Notes: generated by a model not told the origin, from the sequence alone. 64,000 nucleotides of DNA from Hyphomicrobiales bacterium (GCA_900469965.1 UBZP01000018.1:69535-133534), one strand, 5' to 3'. Counted from the first letter of the stretch, positions 8,767 to 18,217 are shown. A program made the numbers and translations.

Positions 8767-9078
8767 CTAGTGGGCGCGCTGCTCGTTGCGCTTCCGCGTC
8801 GCGGCCGCCTTCTTCGCGGAGGCGGAGCGCTCGGCCGCGGTTCTGCCGGCGGAGGCCGCGCCACCCTTCCGCCCGCCCTTTCGGGCAGAGACATGCGTGT
8901 CGGGCCTGCCGCGGCCGGAGCCGGACTTGTTGCCGCCGCCGTCCTCCTTGTTGACCGTTGCCCAGGCGCGGCGCTCGGCTTCCTTCTCGGAGAGGCCGCG
9001 ATCCTCGTAGCTGTCCGCGATGTGCTCGGCCTTGCGCTTCTGCTTGTCCGTGTAGCTCGACTTGTCTCCGCGTGGCAT
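8767..9078 (-). CDS. Small basic KGG-type protein, often annotated plasmid stabilisation protein
   Basis: A 103-residue, strongly charged protein. The N-terminal half (YTDKQKRKAEHIADSYEDRG followed by LSEKEAERRAWATVNKEDGG) matches a family widespread in Rhizobiales and usually labelled plasmid stabilisation protein; the C-terminal half is Gly/Lys/Arg/Ala-rich low-complexity (RKGGRKGGAASAGRTAAERS) and is probably disordered and nucleic-acid binding. A good AAGGAGG lies before the ATG. It stands alone, opposite to its left neighbour. The name is historical: no toxin or partition partner is nearby, and the function is unknown. Confidence 0.75.
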   Translation of the reverse strand: MPRGDKSSYTDKQKRKAEHIADSYEDRGLSEKEAERRAWATVNKEDGGGNKSGSGRGRPDTHVSARKGGRKGGAASAGRTAAERSASAKKAAATRKRNEQRAH

Positions 9079-9204
9079 GGTCGCCTCCTTCCGGGGAGTG
9101 GACGATGCCGTGCCGGCATCGCATTGCCCTCAAACGGCGGCGCGGCGGACATGTTCCGGGGCCAGGCCCGGCAGCCCGGACCTTGCCTTGCGGCCCGCGT
9201 GGAT

Positions 9205-9363
9205 GAACACGCGCTCCATGCGGATCTCGGCGTGGTCTCGGTCTACTATGCCAGCCGCACGCTGCTCCCGGCCAAGACGCGGGCGTTCGTCGACTTCCTC
9301 GTCGATGCGTTCCGGCGGCAGGGCCTGCCGGAGCGGTTTTCGGCGGCCGACGGCAAGACCTGA
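9205..9363 (+). pseudogene. Remnant of a LysR-family regulator (C-terminal tail only)
   Basis: The frame reads ALHADLGVVSVYYASRTLLP, AKTRAFVDFLVDAFRRQ and ends at TGA 9361-9363. This is the typical end of a LysR effector domain (compare YPHRRYLPAKVRTFVDFL in the intact regulator at 57283-58185). No helix-turn-helix or remaining effector domain lies upstream: the preceding 130 bases lead straight to the start of the KGG gene on the other strand. I read it as the last 50 residues of a deleted gene. Confidence 0.6.
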
Positions 9364-9397
9364 AGACTTCGGGTCAGGAGGCCAGGCCGATTTCTTG

Positions 9398-10384
9398 TCA
9401 GAATTGCCAGCCTGCCGGGACCCAGGCGTAGCCCATGTCAGTCTTCAGCATGCGTCCCAGCCCCGGGAACGGGTAGTGGAACCCCAGGACAAGCAACCGA
9501 TCAGTCGCGGCCATGTCGAAGATGCGGCGGCGTGATGCGAGCGCGGTGTCCTTGTCTCTGTCGGGCCCGGGTCGCCATGGATTGTCGATGTTGACGACAG
9601 GGTGATAGGCAAGGTCGGCCGTGAGAAGCAACTGGTCGTCTTCGGAGTGGACCAGGAACGTCGCCATGCCCGGCGTATGCCCGGGGGCGGCAATGGTGGT
9701 GAGGCCCGGCACGATTTCCGCGCCTGCCTCGTAGAGTTCGATGTCCCCTGCGATCGGCGCGACGCTGCGCTTGATCGCCGCTGCGAACCGGTCACGAAAG
9801 TCCCGTGGTACCGGCATGTAGGAGAGATCGGGATCGTTGCGCACGAAAAAGTCCCAGTCGGCGCGGGGGGCGTAGACGACGGCATTGGGAAAGGCCTTGT
9901 TGCCCTCGGCATTGCGCAGGTTGCCAACGTGATCAGGGTGGGTATGGGACACCACGATCGTGTCGATGTCGCCTGCATCAAGGCCGATGGCGGCGAGGTT
10001 TTGGAACAGGCGCCCCCCATTCGGTCCCATCGTGGCGCCGGCTCCCGCCTCGAGCAGGATCCGCCTGCCGCCGACTTCGAGCAACAGCGTATTGAGCTGA
10101 AGGGTCATGTGGTCGGCAGGAAGGAAAGCACGGCGAAGTACCTCCTGCAGCTCGGCCTCCGGCGCATCGTTGGCATAGACCGTCGGCGGGCCACCGATCA
10201 CGCCATCACTCAGAACCGTGGCTTTGATCTGCCCGACCCGGAAACGATAGTACCCAGCATTTCCCGCTTCCGGGCTTTGCGCCTGCGCATGGCTCGAGCC
10301 GGCTGCACTCCCCAGCAGGAGCGCGGACGTTCCGGCAACCGCTGAAACCATGATCGTTCGCCGGTTCAATGTCAGTCGATCCAT
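9398..10384 (-). CDS. Metallo-beta-lactamase-fold hydrolase with Tat signal
   Basis: Probably a periplasmic zinc hydrolase of 328 residues. It begins with a twin-arginine-like signal, NRRTIMVSAVAGTSALLL, cleaved near AQAQS. The fold motif HTHPDHVGN (zinc ligands) lies near the middle, followed by the conserved APGHTPGM and a later LTADLAYHP aspartate and FHYPFPG histidine. The family includes quorum-quenching lactonases, parathion hydrolase-like and general MBL hydrolases; the substrate is unknown. The open frame extends to 10507, but the ATG at 10384 has AAGGAAAG upstream and gives a complete signal peptide. It is divergent from a LysR gene that probably controls it. Confidence 0.82.
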   Translation of the reverse strand: MDRLTLNRRTIMVSAVAGTSALLLGSAAGSSHAQAQSPEAGNAGYYRFRVGQIKATVLSDGVIGGPPTVYANDAPEAELQEVLRRAFLPADHMTLQLNTLLLEVGGRRILLEAGAGATMGPNGGRLFQNLAAIGLDAGDIDTIVVSHTHPDHVGNLRNAEGNKAFPNAVVYAPRADWDFFVRNDPDLSYMPVPRDFRDRFAAAIKRSVAPIAGDIELYEAGAEIVPGLTTIAAPGHTPGMATFLVHSEDDQLLLTADLAYHPVVNIDNPWRPGPDRDKDTALASRRRIFDMAATDRLLVLGFHYPFPGLGRMLKTDMGYAWVPAGWQF

Positions 10385-10445
10385 TGCTTTTCCTTTCAGC
10401 CGACAATTGGCGTTCGCGGTGGAGGTCTCTAGATGACCCGGATGG

Positions 10446-10486
10446 GCTGCGCTGATAAGACAGGCAAATCTACGCAGCTTGATAAG
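10446..10486. promoter_or_regulatory. Candidate LysR operator between the MBL hydrolase and lysR genes
   Basis: An inverted repeat GCTGCG (10446-10451) / CGCAGC (10473-10478) overlaps a direct repeat of TGATAAG (10453-10459 and 10480-10486). It sits just upstream of the LysR start and within the divergent intergenic region, where LysR proteins usually bind. The assignment is by position and symmetry only. Confidence 0.35.
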
Positions 10487-10498
10487 GTGGGCTTCGCA

Positions 10499-11413
10499 AT
10501 GGACCATTTTCGCTTGGACAGCCTCGATGTTTTCGCGGCGATCGTCAGGTGCGGCGGATTCAGGGCGGCCGCGCTGGAGCGAGGCGTTTCATCGTCGGCG
10601 CTCAGCCAGACGATCAACGGTCTCGAAGAGGCCCTCGGCATCCGCCTGCTCAACAGGACGACAAGAAGCGTTGCACCGACGGAGGCGGGCGAGCGGCTCC
10701 TGCAACGCCTCGGTCCAGCCCTGCTGGACATTCGACTCGCGGTGGATGACCTGAACCAGTTGAAGGAAAATCCGTCCGGCACCCTTCGCATCAACGCGCC
10801 CGGCCCCGCCATCGATCACCTGCTCTGTCCGGCAATGTTCGCCTTCATGGACATCTACCCGGACATCAAGGTCGAACTTGTCGGCGACGCGGCTGTCATC
10901 GACATCGTCGAACAAGGCTTTGACGCGGGCGTCCGATTCGGAAAGCAACTGGCCCAGGACATGATCGCGGTACCGCTGGGGCCATCGCTTCGATACGCGA
11001 TCGTGGCGTCGCCGGACTATATCGCAAGGCATGGCCGGCCTCTGACCCCCAACGACCTCGCTCACCACAATTGTATTCGCCGGCGCTTTCCCGGTGGCAC
11101 GCTGGTGACCTGGAGATTCGAAAAGGGCGGGGACGCCGTGGAAGTCTTGCCGGAGGGGCGGTTGACGGTTAGTTCGGCGCACAACGAACTGCAAGCCGCT
11201 GTCGCCGGATGCGGCTTGGCCCATGTATTCGAGGACTACGCCACGCAACACCTGGCAGACGGGCGGTTGACGGAGGTTCTGACGGACTGGAGCCCCCGTC
11301 TGCCGAGTTGGTATCTCTACTACCCGAGCAAGAGGCACTCCAGTGCCGCCATGCGAGCCTTGGTGAGCTTCTTGCGCTCCTACGATTGGAACGTGTCCCG
11401 GATGCCGGCTTAG
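10499..11413 (+). CDS. LysR-family transcriptional regulator
   Basis: DNA-binding regulator of 304 residues. The winged helix-turn-helix occupies about residues 5-65 (LDVFAAIVRCGGFRAAA, then SSALSQTINGLEEALGIRLL and the conserved NRTTRSVAPTEAGERLL), and the rest is a periplasmic-binding-protein-like effector domain. The frame is open from 10433, but the ATG at 10499 matches the family N-terminus and follows AAGGTGGG. Divergent orientation to the MBL hydrolase gene, with 114 bases between the starts, suggests that it regulates that gene and itself. Confidence 0.87.
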   Translation: MDHFRLDSLDVFAAIVRCGGFRAAALERGVSSSALSQTINGLEEALGIRLLNRTTRSVAPTEAGERLLQRLGPALLDIRLAVDDLNQLKENPSGTLRINAPGPAIDHLLCPAMFAFMDIYPDIKVELVGDAAVIDIVEQGFDAGVRFGKQLAQDMIAVPLGPSLRYAIVASPDYIARHGRPLTPNDLAHHNCIRRRFPGGTLVTWRFEKGGDAVEVLPEGRLTVSSAHNELQAAVAGCGLAHVFEDYATQHLADGRLTEVLTDWSPRLPSWYLYYPSKRHSSAAMRALVSFLRSYDWNVSRMPA

Positions 11414-11536
11414 TCGGACGGTCATGACCTGCGGTCAACCGAGACCGATGCAGAAACTGCGGGGTGTGCCGCAACCCGGTTTCGGTTTTGCGTTTCCTGC
11501 GCTATCCAGACGGAAAGGACATCGGCGGAGAGCGGC

Positions 11537-12232
11537 ATGGCGGGTGCGGAGGTGCGGATCGGGGAGAGCTGGCGGGCGCTGCTTTCGGAGGAATTTGCAA
11601 GCCCCTACATGGCGGCGCTGAGGAGCTTTCTCGTTCGCGAGAAGGAGCAGGGAAAGCGGATCTTTCCGAAGGGGGCGGAGTATTTCCGCGCCCTCGACCT
11701 GACGCCGCTTTCGGAGGTCAAGGTCGTGATCCTCGGGCAGGACCCCTATCACGGCGAGGGGCAGGCGCACGGGCTCTGCTTCAGCGTGCGCCCGGGCGTG
11801 CGCATCCCGCCGTCGCTCGTCAACATCTACAAGGAAATGGCCACCGACCTGGGGATCGAGCCGGCGCGGCACGGCTTCCTCGAGCACTGGGCGCGACAGG
11901 GCGTGCTGCTGCTCAACAGCGTCCTGACGGTGGAGATGGGCCGCGCCGCCTCGCATCAGGGGCAGGGGTGGGAGCGGTTCACCGATGCGGTGATCCGCGC
12001 CGTCAACGACAACGACCAGCCGGTCGTCTTCATGCTCTGGGGTTCCTACGCGCAGAAGAAGGCGGCGTTCGTCGACAGGACGAAGCATCTGGTGCTGCGC
12101 GCGCCGCATCCCTCGCCGCTTTCGGCGCACAACGGCTTCTTCGGCTGCCGGCATTTCTCCCAGGCGAACGCCTTCCTGGAGAGCCGGGGCCGCCCGCCGA
12201 TCGACTGGGCGCTGCCGCAGCGCCCGGAGTAG
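11537..12232 (+). CDS. ung: Uracil-DNA glycosylase
   Basis: Removes uracil from DNA in base-excision repair. The 231-residue protein is full length for family 1: catalytic water-activating [14 protein letters not shown] (Asp near residue 69), a further [18 protein letters not shown], and the leucine-loop motif [17 protein letters not shown] near 191-207. The ATG at 11537 follows GGAGA. It is a single gene with a short promoter region downstream of the LysR gene. Confidence 0.96.
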   Translation: MAGAEVRIGESWRALLSEEFASPYMAALRSFLVREKEQGKRIFPKGAEYFRALDLTPLSEVKVVILGQDPYHGEGQAHGLCFSVRPGVRIPPSLVNIYKEMATDLGIEPARHGFLEHWARQGVLLLNSVLTVEMGRAASHQGQGWERFTDAVIRAVNDNDQPVVFMLWGSYAQKKAAFVDRTKHLVLRAPHPSPLSAHNGFFGCRHFSQANAFLESRGRPPIDWALPQRPE

Positions 12233-12249
12233 CCCCAAGGCCGCCGGAC

Positions 12250-12298
12250 CTCTTCTCCCCGGCGGGGAGAGGTGGGGCGCAGCGCCGGACGAGGGGCC
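12250..12298. repeat. Intergenic palindromic repeat, short copy
   Basis: CTTCTCCCCGGCGGGGAGAGG at 12252-12272 (arms CTCCCCG and GCGGGGAG) followed by TGGGGCGCAGCGCC. It lies between the convergent ung and nucleoside hydrolase genes and could also act as a bidirectional transcription stop, though no T-run is present. It is related to the copies at 1-78 and 33274-33381. Confidence 0.5.
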
Positions 12299-12302
12299 GG
12301 TA

Positions 12303-13256
12303 TCAGGCCGGGCGCGACAGGGTTTCCGCAAGCAGGGCCAGCACCGCGTCCGTGTCGATGCCGATGCAGGCGTGCTGGCTCGGCAGTTCGTCCCAGTTCC
12401 CCGGCGGGAAGGCGCGGCCATCGGGTTTCTGGATGGTCTGGCCGTCGGCGATGCCGCCGGCGACGACGCGGATCGCGCCGCTGCGGGTGGTGAAGAGCTC
12501 GGGCGCGACGAGATAGATGCAGGCGCAGCTGTCGTGGACGACCATGCCGTCCTTCACGTGCCGGCCGTAGAAGTCGATATAGAGCTGCGAGATGTCCGAC
12601 AGCAGCTTCGCCCGGGCGCCGCCCTTCCGGACGATCTCGTCCAGCAGCGTGCGCGTCATCACCGTCTTCATCGTCACGTCGAGGCCGACGACGGTCACGT
12701 TCCAGGGGGCGGTCATCACCACGTCGGCCGCCTCCGGATCGCCGTGGATGTTGGCTTCGGCGGCGGGCGTGATGTTGCCGGGAACGTCGAAGGCGCCGCC
12801 CATGATGATCACCTGCTTCACGAGGGCTGCGATCTGCGGGTCTTCCTTCAGCGCAAACGCGAGGTTCGACATGCGGCCGACGGCGATCAGCGTCACCTCG
12901 CCGGGGTTTTCCCGCACGGTATCGATGATGAAGCGGTGGGCGGGGCGCGGGTCGACGGGCAGGTCGATCGTCTGCGGCACGTCGATATTGCCGAGGCCGT
13001 CATGGCCGTGGATCATCACCGGCCAGTCGACCGGGTTGCGCATCGGGTCGAAGGCCTTGCCGTCGCCCCTGGCGACCGGTGCGGTGATGTTCCATTCGCG
13101 CTTGAGGAACAGCGCGTTGCGGGTCGTCGTCTCGACGGAGGCATTGCCGAAGACGGTGGTGATGCCGATCAGATCGATCTCGGGATGCTGGTGCAGGAAC
13201 AACAGCGCCATGGCGTCGTCGATGCCGGGATCGGTGTCGAATATGACCTTGTGCAT
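12303..13256 (-). CDS. Nucleoside hydrolase (inosine-uridine preferring family)
   Basis: Hydrolyses the N-glycosidic bond of ribonucleosides to free base and ribose. The 317-residue protein begins HKVIFDTDPGIDDAMALLF, the calcium-binding aspartate cluster that defines the family (about residues 3-19), and has MGGAFDVPGNITPAAEANIH around 150-170 and a late HDSCA segment near the active-site histidine position. It starts 30 bases after the DadA-like gene, same strand, so the two may be co-transcribed, although their substrates differ. Confidence 0.9.
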   Translation of the reverse strand: MHKVIFDTDPGIDDAMALLFLHQHPEIDLIGITTVFGNASVETTTRNALFLKREWNITAPVARGDGKAFDPMRNPVDWPVMIHGHDGLGNIDVPQTIDLPVDPRPAHRFIIDTVRENPGEVTLIAVGRMSNLAFALKEDPQIAALVKQVIIMGGAFDVPGNITPAAEANIHGDPEAADVVMTAPWNVTVVGLDVTMKTVMTRTLLDEIVRKGGARAKLLSDISQLYIDFYGRHVKDGMVVHDSCACIYLVAPELFTTRSGAIRVVAGGIADGQTIQKPDGRAFPPGNWDELPSQHACIGIDTDAVLALLAETLSRPA

Positions 13257-13286
13257 AAGGCGGATCTTTCGGTTCTGTGGGCCGCG

Positions 13287-14525
13287 CTACTGGAAGCGGC
13301 GGATCGAGAAGGCGTCGAGCGCGGGGTTCAGGTCGCCGGCAAACAGATCGGCAACGTGGCGGCCGGTGGTGGCTGCGAGCGTCAGGCCGAGATGGCCGTG
13401 GCCGAAGGCGAAGGCGATGCGCGGGTCGCCCGGATGGAGGCCGATGACGGGGACCGAATCCGGTGTCGAGGGGCGGCGCCCCATCCATTCGGTGCCGCCC
13501 TCATCGGGCAGGTCCGGCACATAGCGGCGCATCTTCTTGCGCATGGCGGCGGCGCGCGCGTAGTTGGCGGCCGTCTCCGGCTTTGCCAGCTCGACGGCGC
13601 CGCCGACGCGCAGCATGTTCTCGAAGGGCGTGGCGACGAAGCCGTGCTCGGAAAAGAACACCGGCATCTCCAGCGTCACCGACGGATTGACGAAGGTGGT
13701 GTTGTAGCCCCGCTCGGTCTCCAGGTAGACGTGCAGGCCGACCCGCTCGACGAGCGGTTTCGACCAGACGCCGGCGGCGACGACGACCTTGTCGAAGAGG
13801 TGGTTGTTCTGCGCTTCGGTGCGGACGGATATGCCCTCGCCGTTCCAGGACAGCGAGGAGACGGCGGCATCGATGAACGATGCGCGCTCGCGGATCGCCG
13901 CCTGCAGGCGGCGCAGGAAGGTCAGCGGATACTCGAACGTCTGGTAGCCGTCATTGTAGATCGCACCGGCGAAATTGCCGGTGAGCGCCGGGACGCGGCG
14001 GCGCGTCTCGGCGGCGTCGAGCTTCTCGACGTCGAAGCCGCCGAGGAGGCGGGCGTTGTCCACCTCGTGGGCGAAGGCCTTGTCGCGGGCGGCCTCGGTG
14101 TCGAAGATCGCAAGCGCGCCCGTCTTGCGGATATGGCCGGAAATGCCGATCGTCTGCGCCATGGCGGCGTGATCGGCGGCGGCGGTCCGCATCAGGAAGG
14201 TGAGGGCCTTGCGGGAGCGCTCGACCTGGGCGGGGCGGGAGGCGGCGAGCAGGCGTATCAGCCAGGGCAGCAGCGAGGGCACGTCGCCCCAGCGAAGGGC
14301 GAGCGGGCCGAGCGGATCGAGCAGCCAGCGGGGCGCGGACAGCAGCATGCCCGGGCGGGCGATCGGGTCGATTTCCGGAACGGCGAGGATGCCGGCATTG
14401 CCGACGGAGGCCGGCAGCCCGCCGGCATCGCGCTCGATGATGGTCACCTGATGGCCGCGGTCGAGAAGGTGAAGTGCCGTGGCGCAGCCGATGATGCCGC
14501 CGCCGACGATGCCGATATGTGCCAT
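13287..14525 (-). CDS. FAD-dependent D-amino-acid dehydrogenase-like oxidoreductase (DadA family)
   Basis: Flavoprotein of 412 residues of the DAO/DadA family, which oxidatively deaminates D-amino acids or similar amines. The N-terminal Rossmann motif IGIVGGGIIGCATALHLLDRG (split as IGIVGGGIIG and CATALHLLDRG) covers residues 4-24, with the FAD-ribose contact IIERD, and the family motif SVGNAGILA follows. The C-terminal MGRRPSTPDSVPVIG and FGHGHLGLTLA segments match the second FAD-binding region. Start supported by GCAGGACAGGC upstream. The exact substrate is not determined. Confidence 0.85.
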   Translation of the reverse strand: MAHIGIVGGGIIGCATALHLLDRGHQVTIIERDAGGLPASVGNAGILAVPEIDPIARPGMLLSAPRWLLDPLGPLALRWGDVPSLLPWLIRLLAASRPAQVERSRKALTFLMRTAAADHAAMAQTIGISGHIRKTGALAIFDTEAARDKAFAHEVDNARLLGGFDVEKLDAAETRRRVPALTGNFAGAIYNDGYQTFEYPLTFLRRLQAAIRERASFIDAAVSSLSWNGEGISVRTEAQNNHLFDKVVVAAGVWSKPLVERVGLHVYLETERGYNTTFVNPSVTLEMPVFFSEHGFVATPFENMLRVGGAVELAKPETAANYARAAAMRKKMRRYVPDLPDEGGTEWMGRRPSTPDSVPVIGLHPGDPRIAFAFGHGHLGLTLAATTGRHVADLFAGDLNPALDAFSIRRFQ

Positions 14526-14598
14526 GCCTGTCCTGCTTTTGGTCCGCCGAAAGGGCGCGCCGCGCGACTCCCCTTTCCTGTCGGGGCGGACGATAGAC

Positions 14599-14637
14599 GG
14601 AAAAGAAAAGCCTGTCGACCGCGTGCGGACCAGGCTT
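14599..14637 (-). terminator. Rho-independent terminator of the sit operon
   Basis: On the minus strand AAGCCTG (14637-14631) pairs with CAGGCTT (14614-14608) and is followed by TTCTTTT. It lies 39 bases after the sitD stop, in the direction of the operon. Confidence 0.7.
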
Positions 14638-14675
14638 CAATTTCCGGTTGGAACCGCGGGTCGTCGGCCCGCCCC

Positions 14676-15539
14676 CTATCGGGGCGGGGCTGGTCCGGCC
14701 GCAGTCCGCGCCGTGTCGCGCCGGCGGACGGTCTGCCACAGGAAGGCGCCGACGAAGAGGATCGTCATCAGCACGACGATGGTCGGGGCCGGGGCGCTGT
14801 CGAGGAAGAAGCTCAGGTAGATCCCGGCCAGCGAGGCGCCGACGGCGACGAGGACAGCGACGGCGAGCATCGCGCCGAAGCGACGGGTCAGAAGCGCTGC
14901 GATCGCCCCCGGCGCCACCAGCATGGCCACCGACAGGATGATGCCGACCGCCTTCAGCGCGCCGACGACGACGAGCGAGAGCACCGCGAGCAGGCCGTAG
15001 TGGAGCAGGCGAACGGGCAGTCCGATCGCCGCGGCGTGCTGGCGGTCGAAGGCCTGCACCAGCAGGTCCTTGCGGAAGACCAGGATGAAGCCGGTGCAGG
15101 CGAGCGCGATCAGGCCGGTCTCCAGAAGATCGGAGGTCGCGATGCCCAGCATGTCGCCGAACAGGATATGGTCCAGATGGACGTCGGATTCGATCGAGAC
15201 GTAGAGCACGATGCCGAGGCCGAACATGCCGGAAAAGACGATGCCGAGGATCGTATCCTCCTTCACGCGGCTGTTGTTGCGGATATAGCCCGCCGCCAGC
15301 GCACAGAAGAGGCCGGCGACGAAGGCGCCGATGGCAAAGGGAAGGCCGATGACGTAGGCGATGACGACGCCGGGCAGCACGGCATGGGAGACCGCGTCGC
15401 CCATCAGCGACCAGCCCTTGAGCACCAGGTAGCAGGAGAGCAGCGCCATCGGCACGGCGATCATCAGGGTCACGGCGAAGGCATACTGCATGAAGCCGAG
15501 GCGGAAGGGCAGCAGCGCCAGTTCGAGGGTCTCGCTCAT
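14676..15539 (-). CDS. sitD: Manganese/iron ABC transporter permease SitD
   Basis: One of two integral-membrane permeases of the Sit manganese (and iron) importer, ABC-3 family. The 287-residue protein has about eight hydrophobic segments and the conserved LKGWSLMGDAVSHAVLPGV near residues 41-59, typical of metal-specific permeases. Its ATG overlaps the sitC stop (ATGA). The frame stays open far upstream, across sitC, but those residues are a shadow of sitC. The C-terminus (RRRDTARTAAGPAPPR) is basic and cytosolic. Confidence 0.93.
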   Translation of the reverse strand: MSETLELALLPFRLGFMQYAFAVTLMIAVPMALLSCYLVLKGWSLMGDAVSHAVLPGVVIAYVIGLPFAIGAFVAGLFCALAAGYIRNNSRVKEDTILGIVFSGMFGLGIVLYVSIESDVHLDHILFGDMLGIATSDLLETGLIALACTGFILVFRKDLLVQAFDRQHAAAIGLPVRLLHYGLLAVLSLVVVGALKAVGIILSVAMLVAPGAIAALLTRRFGAMLAVAVLVAVGASLAGIYLSFFLDSAPAPTIVVLMTILFVGAFLWQTVRRRDTARTAAGPAPPR

Positions 15540-16402
15540 TCGGTTCCTCCGCGCTGCTCCAGCGCCAGCCGTCCCTTGCGGCGGATGGCGATCAGCCCGT
15601 GCTTCGGGGCCAGGACGAAGGCGGCAAGGAAGATCAGCGTCTGCAGCACGACGATGATGCCGCCGGTGGCGCCGTCGAGGAAGTAGGAGACATAGGCGCC
15701 GACGAAGCTCGTGCCGGCGCCGAGCAGGGCGGCGATCACGATCAGCCGCTGGAAGCGGTCGGTCAGCAGATAGGCGGTGGCGCCCGGCGTCACCACCATG
15801 GCGATGACGAGGAAGGCGCCGACGGTCTGCATGGCGGCGACGGTGGAAGCGGCCAGCAGCGTGAAGAACAGCAGCTTCAGCGCCAGCGGCTTCAGCCCGA
15901 TCGAGCGGGCATGGTTCTCGTCGAAGAAGGTCACCATCAGGTCCTTCCACTTCAAGAGCAGGATCAGGAGCGTCACGCCGCCGATGATGGCGAGCTGCAG
16001 CGTGTCGGACGGGGTGATCGCCAGGATGTTGCCGAGCACGATGGTCTGGATGTTCACCGAGGTCGGCGACAGCGAGACCATGAACAGGCCGACGCCGAAG
16101 AAGGAGGTGAAGATCATGCCGATGATCGCGTCCTCCTTCAGCCGGGTGCGGTGATTGAGGAACAGCATGGCCCCGGCCGCGAGGCCGCCGGACAGGAAGG
16201 CGCCGGCGGAAAACGGCAGGCCGAGCATGTAGGCGCCGGCGACGCCGGGCACGATCGAATGCGAGAGCGCGTCGCCGATCAGCGACCAGCCCTTCAGCAT
16301 CAGATAGGCGGACAGGAAGCCGCAGACGCAGCCGACGAGCGCGCTGACCCACATGGCATTGACCATGTAGTCGTAGCCGAAAGGTTCGAGGAGAACGTTC
16401 AC
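15536..16402 (-). CDS. sitC: Manganese/iron ABC transporter permease SitC
   Basis: Second ABC-3 permease of the importer, 288 residues, paralogous to Sit[20 protein letters not shown] near residues 37-55 mirrors the SitD segment. About eight membrane helices. It overlaps sitB and sitD by four bases at each end, so sitA-B-C-D form a fully coupled operon. The permease pair forms the metal channel. Confidence 0.93.
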   Translation of the reverse strand: MNVLLEPFGYDYMVNAMWVSALVGCVCGFLSAYLMLKGWSLIGDALSHSIVPGVAGAYMLGLPFSAGAFLSGGLAAGAMLFLNHRTRLKEDAIIGMIFTSFFGVGLFMVSLSPTSVNIQTIVLGNILAITPSDTLQLAIIGGVTLLILLLKWKDLMVTFFDENHARSIGLKPLALKLLFFTLLAASTVAAMQTVGAFLVIAMVVTPGATAYLLTDRFQRLIVIAALLGAGTSFVGAYVSYFLDGATGGIIVVLQTLIFLAAFVLAPKHGLIAIRRKGRLALEQRGGTE

Positions 16403-17286
16403 TTTCCGGCCTTCTCGGGTTCGGCGGAAGCATTCTTCCTCTCGCCGTAGATGACGAAGGGCCGCTCGTCGTCGGTGATGACCTTGACCTGGCGGGCGTC
16501 CTCGTCCTCGTGCAGGTCGGGGCCGGCGAGGATGAAGTGGCGCAGCACGCCGCCGAAGGCGCGCTCGAGGTTGGCCTCGGTGAAGGTCTCGGCGGTCGGG
16601 CCGGAGGCGATGACGGTGCCCTTGACGAAGACGGTGCGGTCGCAGAAGTCGGGCACGCTGCCGAGGTTGTGGGTGGAGACAAGCATCACCCGGCCCTCGT
16701 CGCGCAGGGTGCGCAGCAGCGCGATGATCTGCTCCTCGGTGGTGACGTCGACGCCGGTGAAGGGCTCGTCGAGCAGGATCACCCGGCCCTCCTGGGCGAG
16801 CGCGCGGGCGAGGAAGACGCGCTTGCGCTGGCCGCCGGAGAGTTCGCCGATCTGGCGCTTGCGGAACTCGCTCATGTTCACCCGGGCGAGCGCCTCGGAA
16901 ACCATCTCGTGGTCGCGCTTCGTGGGGATGCGCAGCCAGTTCATGTGGCCGTAGCGGCCCATCATCACCACGTCCTCGACGAGGACGGGAAAGGTCCAGT
17001 CGACCTCCTCGGCCTGGGGGACGTAGGCGACGAGGTTCTTCCTCAGCGCCTCGCGCACCGACATGCCGAGGATCGTCACCGAGCCGCCGGCCAGCGGCAC
17101 GAAGCCCATGAGCGCCTTGAAGAGCGTGGACTTGCCGCTGCCGTTGACGCCGACCAGCGCCGTGATCGTGCCGCGGGGCACGGAGAAACTGGCGTGCTTG
17201 AGGGCTGTGACGCCCGTCCGGTAAGTGACCGTGACGTCGTCTGCGACGATGCCGTCCACGGGCTTGCTGCGTCCGCCCATCATCAT
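16399..17286 (-). CDS. sitB: Manganese/iron ABC transporter ATP-binding protein SitB
   Basis: ATPase of the Sit importer, 295 residues. Walker [10 protein letters not shown] (near residues 47-55), signature [15 protein letters not shown], Walker [13 protein letters not shown] and the switch histidine in VSTHNLG are intact. The start has three consecutive ATGs overlapping the sitA stop; the first is given. The C-terminal tail beyond the ATPase core (about 40 residues) is charged, as in rhizobial SitB. Confidence 0.94.
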   Translation of the reverse strand: MMMGGRSKPVDGIVADDVTVTYRTGVTALKHASFSVPRGTITALVGVNGSGKSTLFKALMGFVPLAGGSVTILGMSVREALRKNLVAYVPQAEEVDWTFPVLVEDVVMMGRYGHMNWLRIPTKRDHEMVSEALARVNMSEFRKRQIGELSGGQRKRVFLARALAQEGRVILLDEPFTGVDVTTEEQIIALLRTLRDEGRVMLVSTHNLGSVPDFCDRTVFVKGTVIASGPTAETFTEANLERAFGGVLRHFILAGPDLHEDEDARQVKVITDDERPFVIYGERKNASAEPEKAGK

Positions 17287-18179
17287 TGCGACAGGCCCTT
17301 CACGATGGTCTCGGACGTCACGCGCAGGAGATCGAGATAGGTCGGCACCGGGCCGTCCGCCTCGCTGAGGCTGTCGACGTAGAGCACGCCGCCGTAGGCA
17401 GCTCCGGTCTCCGCGGCGACCTGGCGGGCCGGCTTGTCGGAAACCGTGCTTTCGGAGAAGACGACGTGGATGTTGTGCGCGCGCACCGCATCGATCACCG
17501 CCTTGACCTGCTTGGGCGTGCCCTGCTGGTCGGCGTTGATCGGCCAGAGGAAGAGCTCCTTCAGCCCGAAATCGCGGGTGAGGTAGCTGAATGCGCCCTC
17601 ACTGGTGACGAGCCAGCGCTTGTCCTCGGGAAGCCTGTCGAGCTCGGCCTTGATCTCGGCCGAGAGCGCCCGGATCTTGTCGCCATAGGCCTTCGCATTG
17701 GCCTCGTAGACGGCGGCATTGTCCGGGTCGATCGAGGCGAGCGCCTTGCGGATGTTCTCGACATAGATCAGCGCGTTGTCCGGCGACATCCAGGCGTGCG
17801 GATTGGGCTTGCCGGTATAGGGCCCCTCGGCGATCCCCATCGGCTCGACGCCGTCGCTGACGACTGCGCTCGGCACGTCGTTGAGATTGGCGAGAAACTT
17901 CTCGAACCAGAGCTCAAGGTTGAGGCCATTCCAGAGCACCAGCGAGGCGTCCTGCGACTTGAGGATATCGCGCGGGGTCGGCTGGTAGTTGTGGATCTCG
18001 GCGCCCGGCTTGGTGATGGACTCCACGACTGCGGCGTCGCCGGCGACGTTGCGCGCCATGTCGGCGATGACGGTGAAGGTCGTGACGACCTTGGGTTTTT
18101 CCTGTGCCGCTGCGAACTGGGCCCCGCCCAGGATCAAAGCTGTTGCGAGGAGGGCGGACCGGGCCAGATCTATGAACAT
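17283..18179 (-). CDS. sitA: Manganese/iron-binding periplasmic protein SitA
   Basis: Cluster A-I metal-binding protein that delivers Mn(II), and possibly Fe(II), to SitCD. The 298-residue precursor has a signal peptide ([20 protein letters not shown] then Q). Likely metal ligands are the histidines in GAEIHNYQP and NPHAWMSPD, the glutamate in [10 protein letters not shown] and the aspartate in GVLYVDSLS, the usual His-His-Glu-Asp set. The frame is open to 18269, but the ATG at 18179 starts the signal peptide; the longer form would read through the operator. Two Mur-box-like sites lie directly upstream. Confidence 0.94.
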   Translation of the reverse strand: MFIDLARSALLATALILGGAQFAAAQEKPKVVTTFTVIADMARNVAGDAAVVESITKPGAEIHNYQPTPRDILKSQDASLVLWNGLNLELWFEKFLANLNDVPSAVVSDGVEPMGIAEGPYTGKPNPHAWMSPDNALIYVENIRKALASIDPDNAAVYEANAKAYGDKIRALSAEIKAELDRLPEDKRWLVTSEGAFSYLTRDFGLKELFLWPINADQQGTPKQVKAVIDAVRAHNIHVVFSESTVSDKPARQVAAETGAAYGGVLYVDSLSEADGPVPTYLDLLRVTSETIVKGLSQ

Positions 18180-18197
18180 AAAAAATCCCTTAAGCGC

Positions 18198-18217
18198 TTT
18201 TGCGAATGAGTTGCAAT
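18198..18217 (-). promoter_or_regulatory. Mur (Fur-family) box 1 upstream of sitA
   Basis: On the minus strand it reads ATTGCAAC followed by TCATTCGCAAAA. It is an inverted copy of the second site with one mismatch in 20. It lies 18 bases before the sitA ATG. In Rhizobium leguminosarum and Sinorhizobium, sitABCD is repressed by the manganese-responsive Fur homologue Mur through such TGCAA-rich sites. Confidence 0.7.

Noticed and set aside
8767-9078. Plasmid-stabilisation or toxin-antitoxin role for the KGG protein
   Set aside because: No partner toxin, partition site or plasmid gene is nearby; the name is an inherited label.
12372-15686. Open frame of 1104 codons on the plus strand
   Set aside because: Antisense shadow of the nucleoside hydrolase, DadA-like and sitD/sitC genes; composition is that of a shadow frame.
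14676-16682. Single 668-codon frame covering sitD and the region of sitC
   Set aside because: Only the last 287 codons are SitD; the upstream part is sitC read in another frame, and SitC itself is intact in its own frame. There is no fusion.
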